Positions 1 to 14,862 of a DNA stretch of 60,000 nucleotides are shown here, piece by piece. A model generated the notes under the pieces. It was not told the DNA's origin, did not search any database, and saw only the letters and a list, made by a program, of their open reading frames with translations. Numbering within the stretch: the first letter of the stretch is position 1; each line of letters starts with the position of its first letter. Both the position numbers and the translations under genes were made by a program. This stretch comes from Mesostigma viride. Lineage: Eukaryota; Streptophyta; Mesostigmatophyceae; Mesostigmatales; Mesostigmataceae. The stretch lies in NCBI GenBank assembly GCA_009746045.1, contig RPFO01000510.1:1-60000 (forward strand), in the 5' to 3' direction.

Positions 1-265
1 CAGCATTCCAAAGCCGTCGCCCAGCCAACATTGAACTAATAACCTTTTCGCGATCATCGCAGTCTCCTATCCCGACAAAGGAAAATTCGTCATCTTTCCG
101 ACTTTGTTTGAGAGACCGAATCACAGCTGTGAGTTGGACGCCATAGTCGGGGAACGCTTGCCAGCAAGCGGCTTTTATAATCGAGCGAGACAGGAGCTTA
201 CTGTACTCCTCTAGTAGCAAAGGGCTCCGGTGATGAACGTTGCTGCCATCCGCGCCTGCTGCCAT
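1..265 (-). CDS. 5' end of an unidentified gene, cut by window edge
   Basis: On the minus strand an open frame starts at an ATG at 265-263 and stays open for about 88 codons to the left edge. The protein begins MAAGADGSNVHH and contains the stretches EEYSKLLSRSIIKAACWQAF and FSFVGIGDCDDREKVISSML. It has the mixed composition of a real soluble protein, with no low-complexity bias, unlike most chance frames nearby. I do not recognise a family. The putative MULE inverted repeat starts about 130 bp upstream of this ATG (at 393), so the transposon would sit in the promoter or 5' leader. The rest of the gene lies outside the window. It could also be an internal exon whose first codon merely happens to be ATG. 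Confidence 0.45.
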   Translation of the reverse strand, partial: MAAGADGSNVHHRSPLLLEEYSKLLSRSIIKAACWQAFPDYGVQLTAVIRSLKQSRKDDEFSFVGIGDCDDREKVISSMLAGRRLWNA

Positions 266-392
266 CTGCCAGAAAAGTGACCAACCTGTTGTTGTTGTGT
301 GGGCGGTTCCGCTTACGGCACTGTAGATAGCAGCTGATGGGAACATGCAGAAAACTTAGGACCGCTAGCCCCTGCGCGGGTTTGAACTGGGA

Positions 393-655
393 GTTTTTGT
401 AAACATCAGACACTGATTTCTTCAGACGATGCACAAGGCTGGGCGCGGCGCAGCGTGCGCAAGGCTGGCGTGCGCAAGGCTGGGGAGTGCGCGAGGCTGG
501 GAGTGCGCAAGGCTGGGCGCGGCGCGACTTGACAGCTACCCACTGGTGCGGCGTAAAACTCCAACCGACGTAAAAGTGTGGCTTGCAAAAGGCGCCAAAT
601 TTTGAGCAAGCAGGACTTGGGTCAAATTCGCCGATGCGACCTCTGGTGATCATGG
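393..655 (+). repeat. Left terminal inverted repeat of the MULE-type element
   Basis: About 145 bp (393-535) match the complement of 14,345-14,488 almost base for base, including a run of CGCAAGGCTGG-type short repeats. Weaker similarity continues to about 655 (shared GCGTAAAACT, CGACGTAAA and GATGCGA blocks). The inner part differs by indels within the G/C-rich repeats. The minus-strand frames across it are repeat shadows. Confidence 0.6.
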
Positions 656-727
656 CCGCAACTAGCCGACTGCAATCCTCGTGAAGAACGTCGCGGCTTG
701 CGATTTCATTTCATAGGCACTATCATC

Positions 728-4590
<3,863 letters not shown>

Positions 4591-4728
4591 TGAAAGGCAG
4601 TGATGGCTCGTTTTTTTATGGATTTGACCAAGCAAATTTTTTTCGCATTACTATGAGCCTAACTCCTGAACCTCGTGCTAGTGTAAAGGTGTTACGCGAC
4701 TCGATCATTCTGTCTGCGGCACTGCGAG
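4591..4728. other. Spacer between unknown gene and tandem repeat
   Basis: No gene seen. It is the 3' flank of the five-exon gene and leads into the first partial copy of the 362 bp repeat. Confidence 0.5.
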
Positions 4729-6001
4729 CTCTCTTATGCGGATCAAACCTGCGTCATTTGCCTGCGCCGCGCCATCCCTGCTCAACAGCGGCGGCTTTGC
4801 GAGCTGCCCCGGTCCCAACAGCGGGGTTGGCGTCGTGCCCGCGCCTGGGCTCAGCCCCCCCCAACGGCCGCCTTACTGACTGACCCGTGCGCAAGGTAAT
4901 TGCTTGTTAGAAGAGACAGCCCCCTTGGGCCACGCGGCATGCCAACCTGACATCATTATGTTCATCGTGTGATGATGCGTGGTGTTAGGTATGGAGTAAC
5001 GCACTTGGCTTTCGGACTAAGGCACCCATGTGGACCAAACCTGCGTCGTTTGCGTGCCTTTGCCTGCAGCGCACTGTCCCCGCTCAGCAGCGAGCCTGGC
5101 ACATCCGTGCCCGGCGCTGACAATCGCATCCCTGGCAGCCGCACCAGCGGCAGCGGCTTTGCGAGCTGCCCCGGTCCCAACAGCGGGGTTGGCGTCGTGC
5201 CCGCGCCTGGGCTCAGCCCCCCCCAACGGCCGCCTTACCGACTGCCCCGTGCGCAAGGTAATTGCTTGTTAGAAGAGACAGCCCCCTTGGGCCACGCGGC
5301 ATGCCAACCTGACATCATTATGTTCATCGTGTGATGATGCGTGGCGTTAGGTATGGAGTAAGGCACTTGGCTTTCGGACTAAGGCACCCATGTGGACCAA
5401 ACCTGCGTCGTTTGCGTGCCTTTGCCTGCAGCGCACTGTCCCCGCTCAGCAGCGAGCCTGGCACATCCGTGCCCGGCGCTGACAATCGCATCCCTGGCAG
5501 CCGCACCAGCGGCAGCGGCTTTGCGAGCTGCCCCGGTCCCAACAGCGGGGCTGGCGTCGCGCCCGCGCCTGGGCTCAGCCCCCCCCAACGGCCGCCTTAC
5601 CGACTGTCCCGTGCGCAAGGTAATTGCTTGTTAGAAGAGACAGCCCCCTTGGGCCACGCGGCATGCCAACCTGACATCATTATGTTCATCGTGTGATGAT
5701 GCGTGGCGTTAGGTATGGAGTAAAGCACTTGGCTTTCGGACTAAGGCACCCATGTGGACCAAACCTGCGTCGTTTGCGTGCCTTTGCCTGCAGCGCACTG
5801 TCCCCGCTCAGCAGCGAGCCTGGCACATCCGTGCCCGGCGCTGACAATCGCATCCCTGGCAGCCGCACCAGCGGCAGCGGCTTTGCGAGCTGCCCCGGTC
5901 CCAACAGCGGGGCTGGCGTCGCGCCCGCGCCTGGGCTCAGCCCCCCCCAACGGCCGCCTTACTGACTGCCCCGTGCGCAAGGTAATTGCTTGTTAGAAGA
6001 A
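4729..6001 (+). repeat. Tandem 362 bp repeat, three copies plus a truncated first copy
   Basis: The block from GATGATGCGTGGYGTTAGGT recurs at 4970, 5332 and 5694, exactly 362 bp apart, with only a few substitutions. A shorter, more divergent copy precedes it from about 4738. Each unit has a pyrimidine-rich TTTGCCTGCAG (3' splice-like) followed 188 bp later by CGCAAG/GTAATT (5' splice-like), so each could hold one non-coding or frame-changing exon. The intervening segment is open in several frames because it is GC-rich. The last copy breaks off at 6001. It lies directly upstream of the MULE transposase. Confidence 0.9.
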
Positions 6002-6296
6002 TGCGCGCATCATGTGTTGATGCGCCTCTCGATTACATGACCCCATGAAATTAGTTTGGTGTATAAATATACATATAATTTAATGTTGTATGCATCAAAT
6101 AAGGGGTTAGTTAGCCTCTCACCGTCTCAAGTAACCCAGTGGGTGAACGGTTAATGGGTCGGCTACGGTTATTGGGTTGTTTTATAGGGTCCCGAGGTTA
6201 AGGTTGATAAACGTTGCTCGAACTCATTCCATGTTGTTTGCTGTCTCACTTAGTCTTGTTCACACACTACACTTGCTATTGTGTCTCATTGCACAG
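6002..6296. other. Likely 5' intron or leader of the MULE transposase
   Basis: AT-richer sequence with TATAAATATACATATAAT around 6062-6079, a possible promoter element. It ends in a clear 3' splice site (TCATTGCACAG at 6286-6296), suggesting that an upstream leader exon exists, perhaps in the tandem repeat. Confidence 0.4.
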
Positions 6297-9200
6297 GGAC
6301 GCTCCACGGGACATAGGAGGGGATTGCGATCTTGCCAAGAATATGCCGACGGGGCCTTGGGAATCCTGGGTCGCCGCTCGTGCCGCAATTCAATCATGGG
6401 CTGATCATGGTGAGCATGGAGCCTTCGCGTTATGCGCCCGCTACGTGGCTCAGAGCAGAACAGAGCGCCGGGAATTCTGGTGCGATGGTTGCGGTGTAGC
6501 TAATCATCAAGGCAAAAAACAGACAACATCCAAGAAGACGAATTGTGAGTGGCGAGTTGTGATTGCAAAGCGGAAGGATGGGATGTTTTATGTCACAAAA
6601 TACCCATTGCCCGTGACAAGCCTAAAGCCAGGGCACCTTCCCACTGGCCACAATCATGAGCTAAGACGTCCCGGGACCATTGCTGCTCTCTTGGACCCCA
6701 TGCTTCGAAAGCTGCCTGATGAGGTGAAGGCAAGGATATTGTTGTGCAGGAAGAGCGGGGTCGACCTGCCAACAATCCTGACAATGATCGATAAGGAATT
6801 TGGGGAAAACCGCACGTGGATTGATAGCGATGTCAGGAATTTCCTGCGGCGGTCTCCTGAAGATAACTTGTCGTCTGCGTCGAAGTTGGTCTCCTGGTGC
6901 TATGCCCAGCAAGATGCCGATCCTCGTTTCTACTGGAAGCATGCTGTTGATGGCAACAACCGGCTCAACCTTCTTTTCTACGCGACGGGGGACATGAGGG
7001 AGCGTTATGCCATGGCTTGTGATTCCCAGGCGGTTTCTGTTGACGCGACCCACGGCACGAATAATCATGGCATGAAGCTAATCTTCTTCACGGGTGTGTC
7101 TCCTTACGGGAAAAATGACATTTATGGAGTTGCCCTAACAGTGTCGGAGCACGAGCAGGCATTTGGCTGGATATGGGACCAGTTCGCTGAGTGCATGCAT
7201 GGGCACTTGCCGAAGGTTGCCATCACCGACGAAGACCAGGCCATGGCATTGGCGATTACAAAGCGAGGAATCACTCATCATCTTTGTATATTCCACCTCT
7301 TCATCATGAATGTGACAAAGAACATGAGGCGTTGCTTCGGTGACGAAGCTGCGTGGGAGAAGTTTTACCTGGCATTGTGGCGGCTACGCAACCAAACCGA
7401 TCTTCGCAGCCGTGAGCACTTTGACAGAGATTTTTTGCAGGTCCTTCTTCTCCTTCCCCAGAAGTATTGGGGCCCCAAATGCCGCACGTTGGCCCATTGG
7501 TCCAACCTGCCCTACCTCCAGGCTGGTCATGTCCCTCGTCATCCTCGCATGTTGAATGCGCACGTTGAAAAGGATGACATGTTGCGCCTCGGACGTTTGA
7601 CAGCCAGCCTGCTTGCCGCCGTCTTGGGTATGTTTGAAAGCGATGTCGCTGGCCACTTTGGTTTCAAATGCGGACACGCTCGTGTGATAGAAGCATTGCG
7701 GCACCTGCGCCGCGAGTCTGCTAGCTGTACAGAAGATCTGATTACTCGTGTGCGTTTGTGCTACGGCATCATGCACGAGTCAACTGCCAAGTCAGATTTT
7801 CTGGACAGCTTCCCGGATGCTACCATGACATCATGCCCCACGGCGGTCTCACAAGACGACAGTCGGTTTGCAGCGACGACGGATGGCTTGGTGCAGGGTT
7901 GGGTTTCATTGGCTGACAAGACATGCACGTACGATGATGGCGTCCTACTTGAAGTCAAGACCCACCCTACGTTCATGGAGGGGCCGACCTTGCGTGCTGG
8001 GGAGGAACGGTACGTATGTTTCAATCCAATTTACCACCGCAACACTGTAAAGAGCCGGTATGGACACCCACAGCTCTGCACACATCTTGATTATCCAAGC
8101 AATTAGTGTACAAGTGTTTCGCCTCCGTGGCTTACCATTATGCATCATCAGCACAACAAGTTTTAACAGTGATTGCAAACCACGGTTTATTATGTGTCAT
8201 GCAAGGTCTACCAAAAGGCGGTGTCACCATTGCATTTTTAGGCCCAAATGCATGTGTCACCCGAAATGCATCTAAACCTTAAACCTTCCTCAACCTTTTC
8301 ATGAAACAATCAAAGGTTCATTACAATATCTGATTTTCTTGCCAACTAGTTTTGCCTGTTGGCTTAGCCCCCCAACATGGCCCGGGTAGCACGTGTTCGC
8401 CGCCCTCATCAGGGGGAATAGTATCACATTTGGTCAATAGGCCATACCAAGTCATGCTTGTTGCCCCAACCAACTAGAGCATATTCTCAATGCCCATTCC
8501 CGCCATCCAAGCTATGCCTCCTGTTTACCGCCGCAACACCGGTTGCCAGCAGCCCATTACTCACTTCACCCGCCGCTTGCTACACAAGGCCTTGCCGCCT
8601 TGCCCAACATGCTGCCTGCTTCGCCTCGTTCGGCCGAATTTCGCAAGTAACCTTGCAGTTCCAAGTACCTCAGGTTTGCTTGACATTCCCCCTCCCTCAC
8701 CCCCTCCCACCCCCCCTCCCTCCCTTTTAGAAGCTACATACACCGCTACGTTCAAGAAGTATAAGTATTTATCTATATATTATACAAAGTTGACAAGATA
8801 TTTATCACACACTTAGTTTCAGTTGGCTAACTCGCTTTCTATGTCGTGTGCCCAAGGGGCTTTTTGTTGTGCATCGATGAATTACGCCAGACATAGGTGT
8901 AACTTTTCTGTACATGTTCTTGTTGTCGCTCTGTTGACTTGTTGTCGCTTCACAGGCAATGCACTATTGTGTGGAAGGACGCGCATCCCCTGGAGAAGAT
9001 GCGACTGTACCATTTTGCCCAGCTTCAGTGGCAAATGAAGGTGAAGAATATGCGTTGTGGCCTTCTCCTCAGCTGGACGATGGAGAACGGCATGCGTGTG
9101 TTCGAGGTGCGTCGAAGCGATGAGTGGTTGTCGCTAGCGACTGATATTGCGAACATCTTCTGGGACGAGTACGTAACCTACAAACAAAGCCCGGTGGAGA

Positions 9201-10558
9201 ACTTTCAGAATCGTTTTCCTGGGTATACTTCCTTCATAGATCTTACACAACAACTTTGCGAGGTGGTAAACAGCGTCTTTGTACCCAGCTGCAGAGCCAA
9301 GATTGCTGAGGATGCGCGATTTGTGGCTGCTGGTAGTGATGGCTACAACCAGGTGTTTGACTTGTTGTATCCACCCGCCAAATGTGAGCGGTCTCACATG
9401 GACAAGCTGTATGACACCGCGCGTAAATGGGCCCGCCGCTTTACTTGGGGTGACTCAACATTTGGGATGAGCTCTTCCCAAAGGTCCGAGGTCACGCACA
9501 ACGCGATAAAAAACCGTGTGGACAAAACCACGCAGTTGGAGGAGCTCCCTGTTGTGCTGGCTGATTTGTGGCAACGGCGTGCGGAGTCACATGAGATCGA
9601 GCTTTACCGTCGATCTAAGCACCACCTGAACCGCATCAGTCCCATAGCCCACCCGGTTTTGGTTGATGCTGAGACAAAGTTAGCCAAATATGCTTTTGAC
9701 AAGCTGAAAATCCAGTTAGCAATGGCGTTTCATTACATAGTTGGTCCCGTGTATGATGGCAACCTGGTGGAGGTAAAGTTATCTCCAGAGAGCTCTGGGA
9801 GCCAGGCTCGCCGAGAACAACTGAAGGAGGATGAGCCTACGGTAGTGTCAAGGATTGTTACTCTTGGCAGCGACAAGCACCCCATTGCTTGCAGTTGTCA
9901 ATATGTTGTCCACATGGGCCTCCCTTGCAGGCACGTGCTTGCTGTGGAGCTAATTGCTGTGTGGCTTCAAGCAAAGGCTCTGCCGTTGCAGTGTGTCCAC
10001 CAGAAGTGGTTGTTGCCTTTAGATCAGGCAAATATGCGCAATGAGTCTTTCAAAGCGATGACAAGGCCGCAGCATCCTACACCCCGCTTGGTTGTTGACC
10101 CAACCACCCCCTCCAACGTGGAGGTGACACCAAACTATGCCAACTTGATAGCCCTTAGCCGCCGCCTTGTTCAATTGGCGGTCGAGTCCCGTAAGGAAGT
10201 GGAAATCATGCAGCATATAGAGCGTGGAATTGAGATGTGTGTTTCCGACAACCCCGGTCTTCCAGCCACAACCCCGGGCCCTGCACAACCGATGATAGCT
10301 CAGCACCCACTCCCAGTCAATGCGCAAGCAACATCTGCGCCAACCCAACAGCCCTTGTTATGTGGCAACCCACCAATCGCAAAGCCGCGGGGAAGGCCTA
10401 AGGTCCACGGGGCTCAGTCTAGGAGGCACCGCAGTGCTTGCGAGCCGGATAGAGCAGCTAGTCGCAAAGGCAAGCAGCCTCGTAGTGCAACTGCACAGTG
10501 TGAAGAGGGGCCTATTTCCAAAAAGCCATTCTTCCGTGGCTCCCACCCTACCTCCTAG
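6297..10558 (+). CDS. MULE (Mutator-like) transposase, two exons
   Basis: Exon 1 starts after the acceptor at 6295-6296; the first ATG is 6343. It ends at 8009 (donor CG/GTACGT) or 8057 (CCG/GTATGG); both give the phase needed to join exon 2 at 8956, after TCGCTTCACAG. The product is about 1,090-1,105 residues. The N-terminal part has a FAR1/WRKY-GCM1-like zinc region (FWCDGCG, NCEWRVVI, GHNHEL). The transposase core shows the first catalytic Asp at VSVDATHG (about residue 234) and the second at AITDEDQAM (about 296), followed by the family's CIFHLF. Exon 2 has the MSSSQRSEVTHNAIK block typical of FAR1/MULE proteins and a SWIM zinc finger, CSCQYVVHMGLPCRH. The tail is proline-rich and basic, a likely nuclear signal. 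The enzyme should cut at the element's inverted repeats. It looks intact. Domain assignments are from family knowledge; the exact donor is uncertain. Confidence 0.85.
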
Positions 10559-11298
10559 TTCATCCCCTTCAATTAGTCCATCCCAGCCTTGTCCATTGTA
10601 CCACTCGGTCACGAGATAGCTGCCCTTGGGTGGTGCCATGTCCGACGGATGAGTTAAAATGTTGTTATTGTATTAAAGCATGGATAAAATAATTGCATTT
10701 TCATTTTAGCAACATCAAAGAGACAACATAACATGTTCATAATTCAATTGTGATTGATTTGGGTTTGATAAACAGTGCTCTCAACGTTTTCCAATTCATC
10801 TACACCTTAGTCATGAATTTCAATACAAAATGCTAGTGGGATGGTGATGCATGGAGCATGAATTAATGGATTAAAATATTTACTCATATAATTTTAACAC
10901 CTAAAAAGTGATTTCAGTCGTCACATGCAATGTTGGGCTACCACCTCTTTTGTTTTGGAATTTTGGCACAGTATCGAGAAAGAGGTAATTCCAAAGTTTG
11001 CCAATGACTGCATGGTCTCGGAGCTAAACCAAGAGTTGTGTGTACGACCCTCATTTGTCGTGGCATGATCCACGTAGGGTCTGAGTACAAGGCTAACCAG
11101 GACAGTCATAATGCGTACACTCTATGCTCCTAGTACTTGTTGATATTGACATATTCTCCAGATTTCTGGCCTGCGCCGGTAGTCGCTTTGATATTGCATT
11201 CATTATGCTCACGTGATGCATGTCACGATAATATTATACTGTCTAACGTATTAGTTGCATTGAATTGAACGTTACTCCGTTGGGAGATCACGTAACAC
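10559..11298. other. Non-coding interior of the MULE-type element
   Basis: AT-rich sequence after the transposase stop with no convincing frame. ATTAAAGCATGGATAAAATA near 10,674 may serve in 3' end formation. At 11,164 it contains GATTTCTGGCCTGCGC, a block that recurs inside the CACTA-like element at 32,168. Confidence 0.5.
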
Positions 11299-11740
11299 AT
11301 GTCCGGTAGTCTGTAATATTAAGGCAGATGGTGCGCAAGGATAGATGGCAAGTAGTGATGAAGGAGACCACCCCCAAGTCTGTGGGGGCTCCGCGTGTGA
11401 CCAAGTATGGCATTCATAGCGATTCGGGCCGCGGTGCCCACACCCCTGTAACTAGGACCTAGATAGCTTATACCATCCATTCCATCCCATGTTCCCCTCC
11501 CACTGAGGACTTATGCTCACGTGACGCAGTCACGTGTCTATTAATTAATTAATTAATGTCCGGTAGGGGCACCTCGGGTAACCCGCTACGGTCGGCACAG
11601 TGCCACCGGCCGCGGGGCCCACAATCCTGCTACCCGTGCTTAGATAGTTTCTTTCGCATGTCATCCATTCCCTTCATGAGGATACTGCTCACGCAGTCAC
11701 GTGGTATTAATTAATTAATTAAATGTCCGTGAGAGGGGGT
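11299..11740. repeat. Degenerate tandem repeat with G-box palindromes and TTAATTAA runs
   Basis: Successive units share the same order: TGTCCGGTAG, a GGCCGCGGKGCCCAC block, a CCATTC block, TGCTCACGTGACGCAGTCAC, then (TTAA)n. Start blocks recur at about 11,299, 11,558 and 11,723, so units are roughly 160-260 bp and eroded. No coding capacity seen. Confidence 0.6.
11518..11536. promoter_or_regulatory. Palindrome-like CACGTGACGCAGTCACGTG site
   Basis: Two CACGTG hexamers (G-box core in plants) flank ACGCAGT. A 19 bp exact reverse-complement copy lies at 59,131-59,149, and partial versions occur at 11,209, 11,690, 11,797 and 11,842. A protein-binding or transposon end function is possible; only the sequence repetition is observed. 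Confidence 0.4.
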
Positions 11741-12217
11741 ACATGGTCTATAAGCGTGCTAAGCAACAACCTGCAAATGATGTAAACTTAATAATGCTCA
11801 CGTGATGTTTGTTAATTATAATATTGATAATTGTCTCTTGTTCACGTGGTGCAGTCACGTTCTTATCGCACGCAATTGATAGCACTGTTACGAGTTAACC
11901 CACCTCTATGTGAGAACCTGTACGTCTCCACCGTTGGCACTCGAATGGTACCTATCACCACTAAAGATGATTTAGAGGAATCGTTCGCGACAGCTAGATT
12001 GCAATGAAGCTTGATACATGTTCAGCTGCAATAAAACACATTTCCCAATTAACACAAGCAACAGCTATTGTGTGGGTCGACAACAACCAACTAACTATGA
12101 GCCCAACTCGAACGTATCGACGTTGGCTAGACTGCCATTATTGTTCTCACGACAGACCATACATTGAGGTGCTCACAGAACGCTGGCACCAAGGGCAGAG
12201 GACATACAGGTAAAAAC
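11741..12217. other. Non-coding stretch before the minisatellite
   Basis: Contains two further CACGTG half-copies (near 11,797 and 11,842) and a short open frame from 12,004 that ends in the minisatellite and has no recognisable features. Confidence 0.4.
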
Positions 12218-13032
12218 CATGACATGAGTAGGAACGGGCATGGCATGACTAGGAACGTGTACAGCATGACTAGGAACGGGTATGGCATGACTAGGAAGTA
12301 GGAACAGGTATGGCATGACTAGGAAAGAGCATGGCATGACTAGGAACGGGCATGGCATGACTAGGAACGGGTGTGGCATGACTAGGAACGTGTACAACAT
12401 GACTAGGAACGGGGATGGCATGACTAGGAATGAGTATGTCATGACTCGGAACGGGTATGGCATGACTCGGAACGACCATGGCATGACTAGGAACGGGTAC
12501 AGCATGACTAGGAACGGGTATGGCATGACTAGGAATGAGTATGTCATGACTCGGAACGGGTATGGCATGACTCGGAACGACCATGGCATGACTAGGAACG
12601 GGTATGGCATGACTAGGAACGGGTGTGGCATGACTAGGAGCGTGTACAGCATGACTAGGAACGGGTATGGCATGACTAGGAACGGGTATGGCATGACTAG
12701 GAACGGGTATGGCATGACTAGGAACGGGCATGGCATGACTAGGAACGGGTGTGGCATGACTAGGAACGGGCATGGCATGACTAGGAACGGCCATGGCATG
12801 ACTAGGAACGGGCATGGCATGACTAGGAACGGGTATGGCATGACTAGGAACGGGTATGGCATGACTAGGAACGGGTATGGCATGACTAGGAACGGGTATG
12901 GCATGACTAGTAACGGTATGGCATGACTAGGAACGGGCATGGCATGACTAGGAACGGGTATGGCATGACTCGGAACGACCATGGCATGACTAGGAACGGC
13001 CATGGCATGACTAGGAACGGGTATGGCATGAC
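12218..13032 (+). repeat. 21 bp minisatellite, about 38 units
   Basis: Consensus GGCATGACTAGGAACGGGTA plus T, with variants ACTCGG, CATGGC and TGTGGC. Because 21 is divisible by three, several frames stay open, giving heptapeptides such as MTRNGYG on the plus strand and PFLVMPY or PVPSHAM on the minus strand. These frames show no codon preference or flanking domains, so I treat them as by-products. Confidence 0.95.
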
Positions 13033-13476
13033 GTGGCCCACGCGCATGTGCGCCCATAATGGCCCCCATGGATGATGCTTTCAGTATTTAGCCGCGCCCA
13101 GCCTACAATGGGACCTCCCATGGATGATGCATTAAGAATTTAGCCATGCGATGCCTATGCAGGGAGTTACTCTCTGCTGAGATGCCATGTGTACACCAGC
13201 TATAGCCTAGCCACATACCCTCCACCCCATATGTCATGCAGGCCTTCTAGGCCCTCTCCTCAAGCCCCCCCCTGGGTGCCTGTGCTTGTTAAGGAGGCAT
13301 GAACCATCATGGCGGTGCAGGTGCACCTTGTGCACCCAGAGCAGGTGACAGTTGTACATCCTCCACCTGCAGGTTGTAGCCCTGATTGTATTACAAACCC
13401 ATAGATGCCCTTTCTCAGGGCTATGTGTTACATATGCTCCCAACGGAGCTATCATTTTAATTAATTAATTAATTAA
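13033..13476. other. 444 bp segment interrupting the minisatellite
   Basis: Unique sequence separating the main array from a short continuation of the same array. It has an internal direct repeat (CCCATGGATGATGC at about 13,066 and 13,117) and ends in TTAATTAATTAATTAATTAA at 13,457-13,476. It may be a small insertion or the remnant of a longer higher-order unit. No gene seen. Confidence 0.55.
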
Positions 13477-13584
13477 TGGCATGACTAGGAACGGGAGTGA
13501 CATGACTAGGAACGACCATGGCATGACTCGGAACGACCATGGCATGACTAGGAAGGAGCATGGCATGACTAGGAACGGGTATGG
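13477..13584 (+). repeat. Short continuation of the 21 bp minisatellite
   Basis: Five units of the same GGCATGACTAGGAACG motif, all in the same orientation as the main array. Confidence 0.9.
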
Positions 13585-14224
13585 CGGCCAAGCACGTGGG
13601 CGGGTTCGTGCTATTCGTACCGTTGATGCTGAAGAGTCACAGGTATCGTTGGAACGGAACGGTCCAGGGGTCGCAGGCGGTTCTTCCCGGGACTGATCTT
13701 CCAGCGCTGCAAGAAAATCACGAACATGTCCCTGGTTGGGTAAAGAAAGCAGGCAAACCCCGACCGGCCGACCGCGTCCCCACCGTGCATGTACCTTGGT
13801 AAGACGTACGTAAGGTTCTGTGGGCTGAACTGACCGCGCTTCAAGAATATGACGATTTGAAGCCACTATGAAGGTATATGCAAACCATGTCGGCGTCATC
13901 CGCTCGACCCCTCTTACTCAGATATAGTTGGATATGCAGCATAAAAAGCAACGGGGAGAAATTGTCAATGACTATGATCCCCCAACTGTGGGTGTTAGGA
14001 AATAGAAAAAGCATGGCAGGCATAGCTTGCGTGCAACATTGGGGGTCGGAAATTCTAGTCGGGGGGGTCAGTGGACTCCAACGTGGACTCGATACTCAGA
14101 TTGATTGATTATTGAGGGTAAACTGCACGACTACAGGCTCTTTGCGCGCGCCACATGTTAAGTAATCATGCCATCAGCTGCCATTTTGAACGCATCATAA
14201 GGAAACCCGTCGGGTTAAAAACTA
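13585..14224. other. Right interior of the MULE-type element, no confident gene
   Basis: Open frames occur on both strands between 13,590 and 13,900, for example a plus-strand frame ending at 13,802, but none has a recognisable domain and their starts lie in the minisatellite. CACGTGGGCGGG follows the array at 13,594. Confidence 0.4.
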
Positions 14225-14488
14225 AGATCTAAACGGCCATCACCACTCGCATCGACGACGAAATTCGGCTAAGTCCAAAGGCAGCCGATACGATTTACGT
14301 CGTTTGCAGTTTTACGCGCCAGCCTTGCGCACGCTGCCGCGCCGCGCCCAGCCACGATGCACTCCCAGCCTTGCGCACTCCCAGCCTCGCGCACTCCCCA
14401 GCCTTGCGCACGCCAGCCTTGCGCACGCTGCGCCGCGCCCAGCCTTGTGCATCGTCTGAAGAAATCAGTGTCTGATGTTTACAAAAAC
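14225..14488 (-). repeat. Right terminal inverted repeat of the MULE-type element
   Basis: Complement of the left end copy. The outer 145 bp match closely and the inner part is diverged by short indels in the GCGCAAGGCTGGG repeats. The outer end is at 14,488, just before AAGTTATTGCATG. Confidence 0.6.
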
Positions 14489-14551
14489 AAGTTATTGCAT
14501 GCCGGTGTGCCATCGGATTTTGTGCTAGTTGTCAAACGTGTTTTTGCAGCC

Positions 14552-14862
14552 ATGCCACACAAAGTGCCGGAGCATAAATTTGTAGAAAAAAAGACTGTCA
14601 CGGTGAAGGATGCTCTGGGGAATACGGTTTCGCAGGTCAAGTTTAGCTGCTCATTTTGCGGCCACAATTTTACCAGTGGCGATGGCAAGCAGATCAGTGC
14701 GACCAGGATGCGCGCACATTTTGCGAGCATCGCAGGGCAGGGCATAGACGCCTGCCCTGACGCAAAGATTGGGCAGAAACGGAAGCTAGAATTCCAGGAG
14801 TTGTGGGCAAGAAGGCCGGGCTGAAGGCGAAGAAGCAGCGGCACCTGAGCTTCAGGGCAGTG
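14552..14862 (+). pseudogene. hAT-like transposase, 5' part with BED zinc finger
   Basis: An ATG at 14,552 follows a splice-like TTTTTGCAGC and opens MPHKVPEHKFVEKK. The core is a BED-type zinc finger: FSCSFCGHNF, then RMRAHFASIAGQG and a final Cys in DACPDA, the usual N-terminal DNA-binding module of hAT transposases. The frame stops at 14,824, but a neighbouring frame (GKKAGLKAKKQRHLSF) stays open to 14,862, implying a one-base shift around 14,800. The gene is then cut by the copia element inserted at 14,863. The frame that is open at the cut continues exactly in frame at 39,767. Calling it hAT rests on the BED finger plus the downstream part. Confidence 0.65.

Noticed and set aside
12218-13032. 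CRISPR-like array
   Set aside because: The 21 bp units are contiguous with no unique spacers, and the window is eukaryotic.
12173-13069. Long open frames across the 21 bp minisatellite on both strands, as a repeat protein gene
   Set aside because: The unit is a multiple of three without stops, so four or more frames are open at once. No frame has a flanking domain, start context or splice signal.
13465-13899. Minus-strand 144-codon frame ending in the minisatellite
   Set aside because: Its C-terminal third is repeat-derived and the rest has no recognisable motif; the plus strand is also open there.
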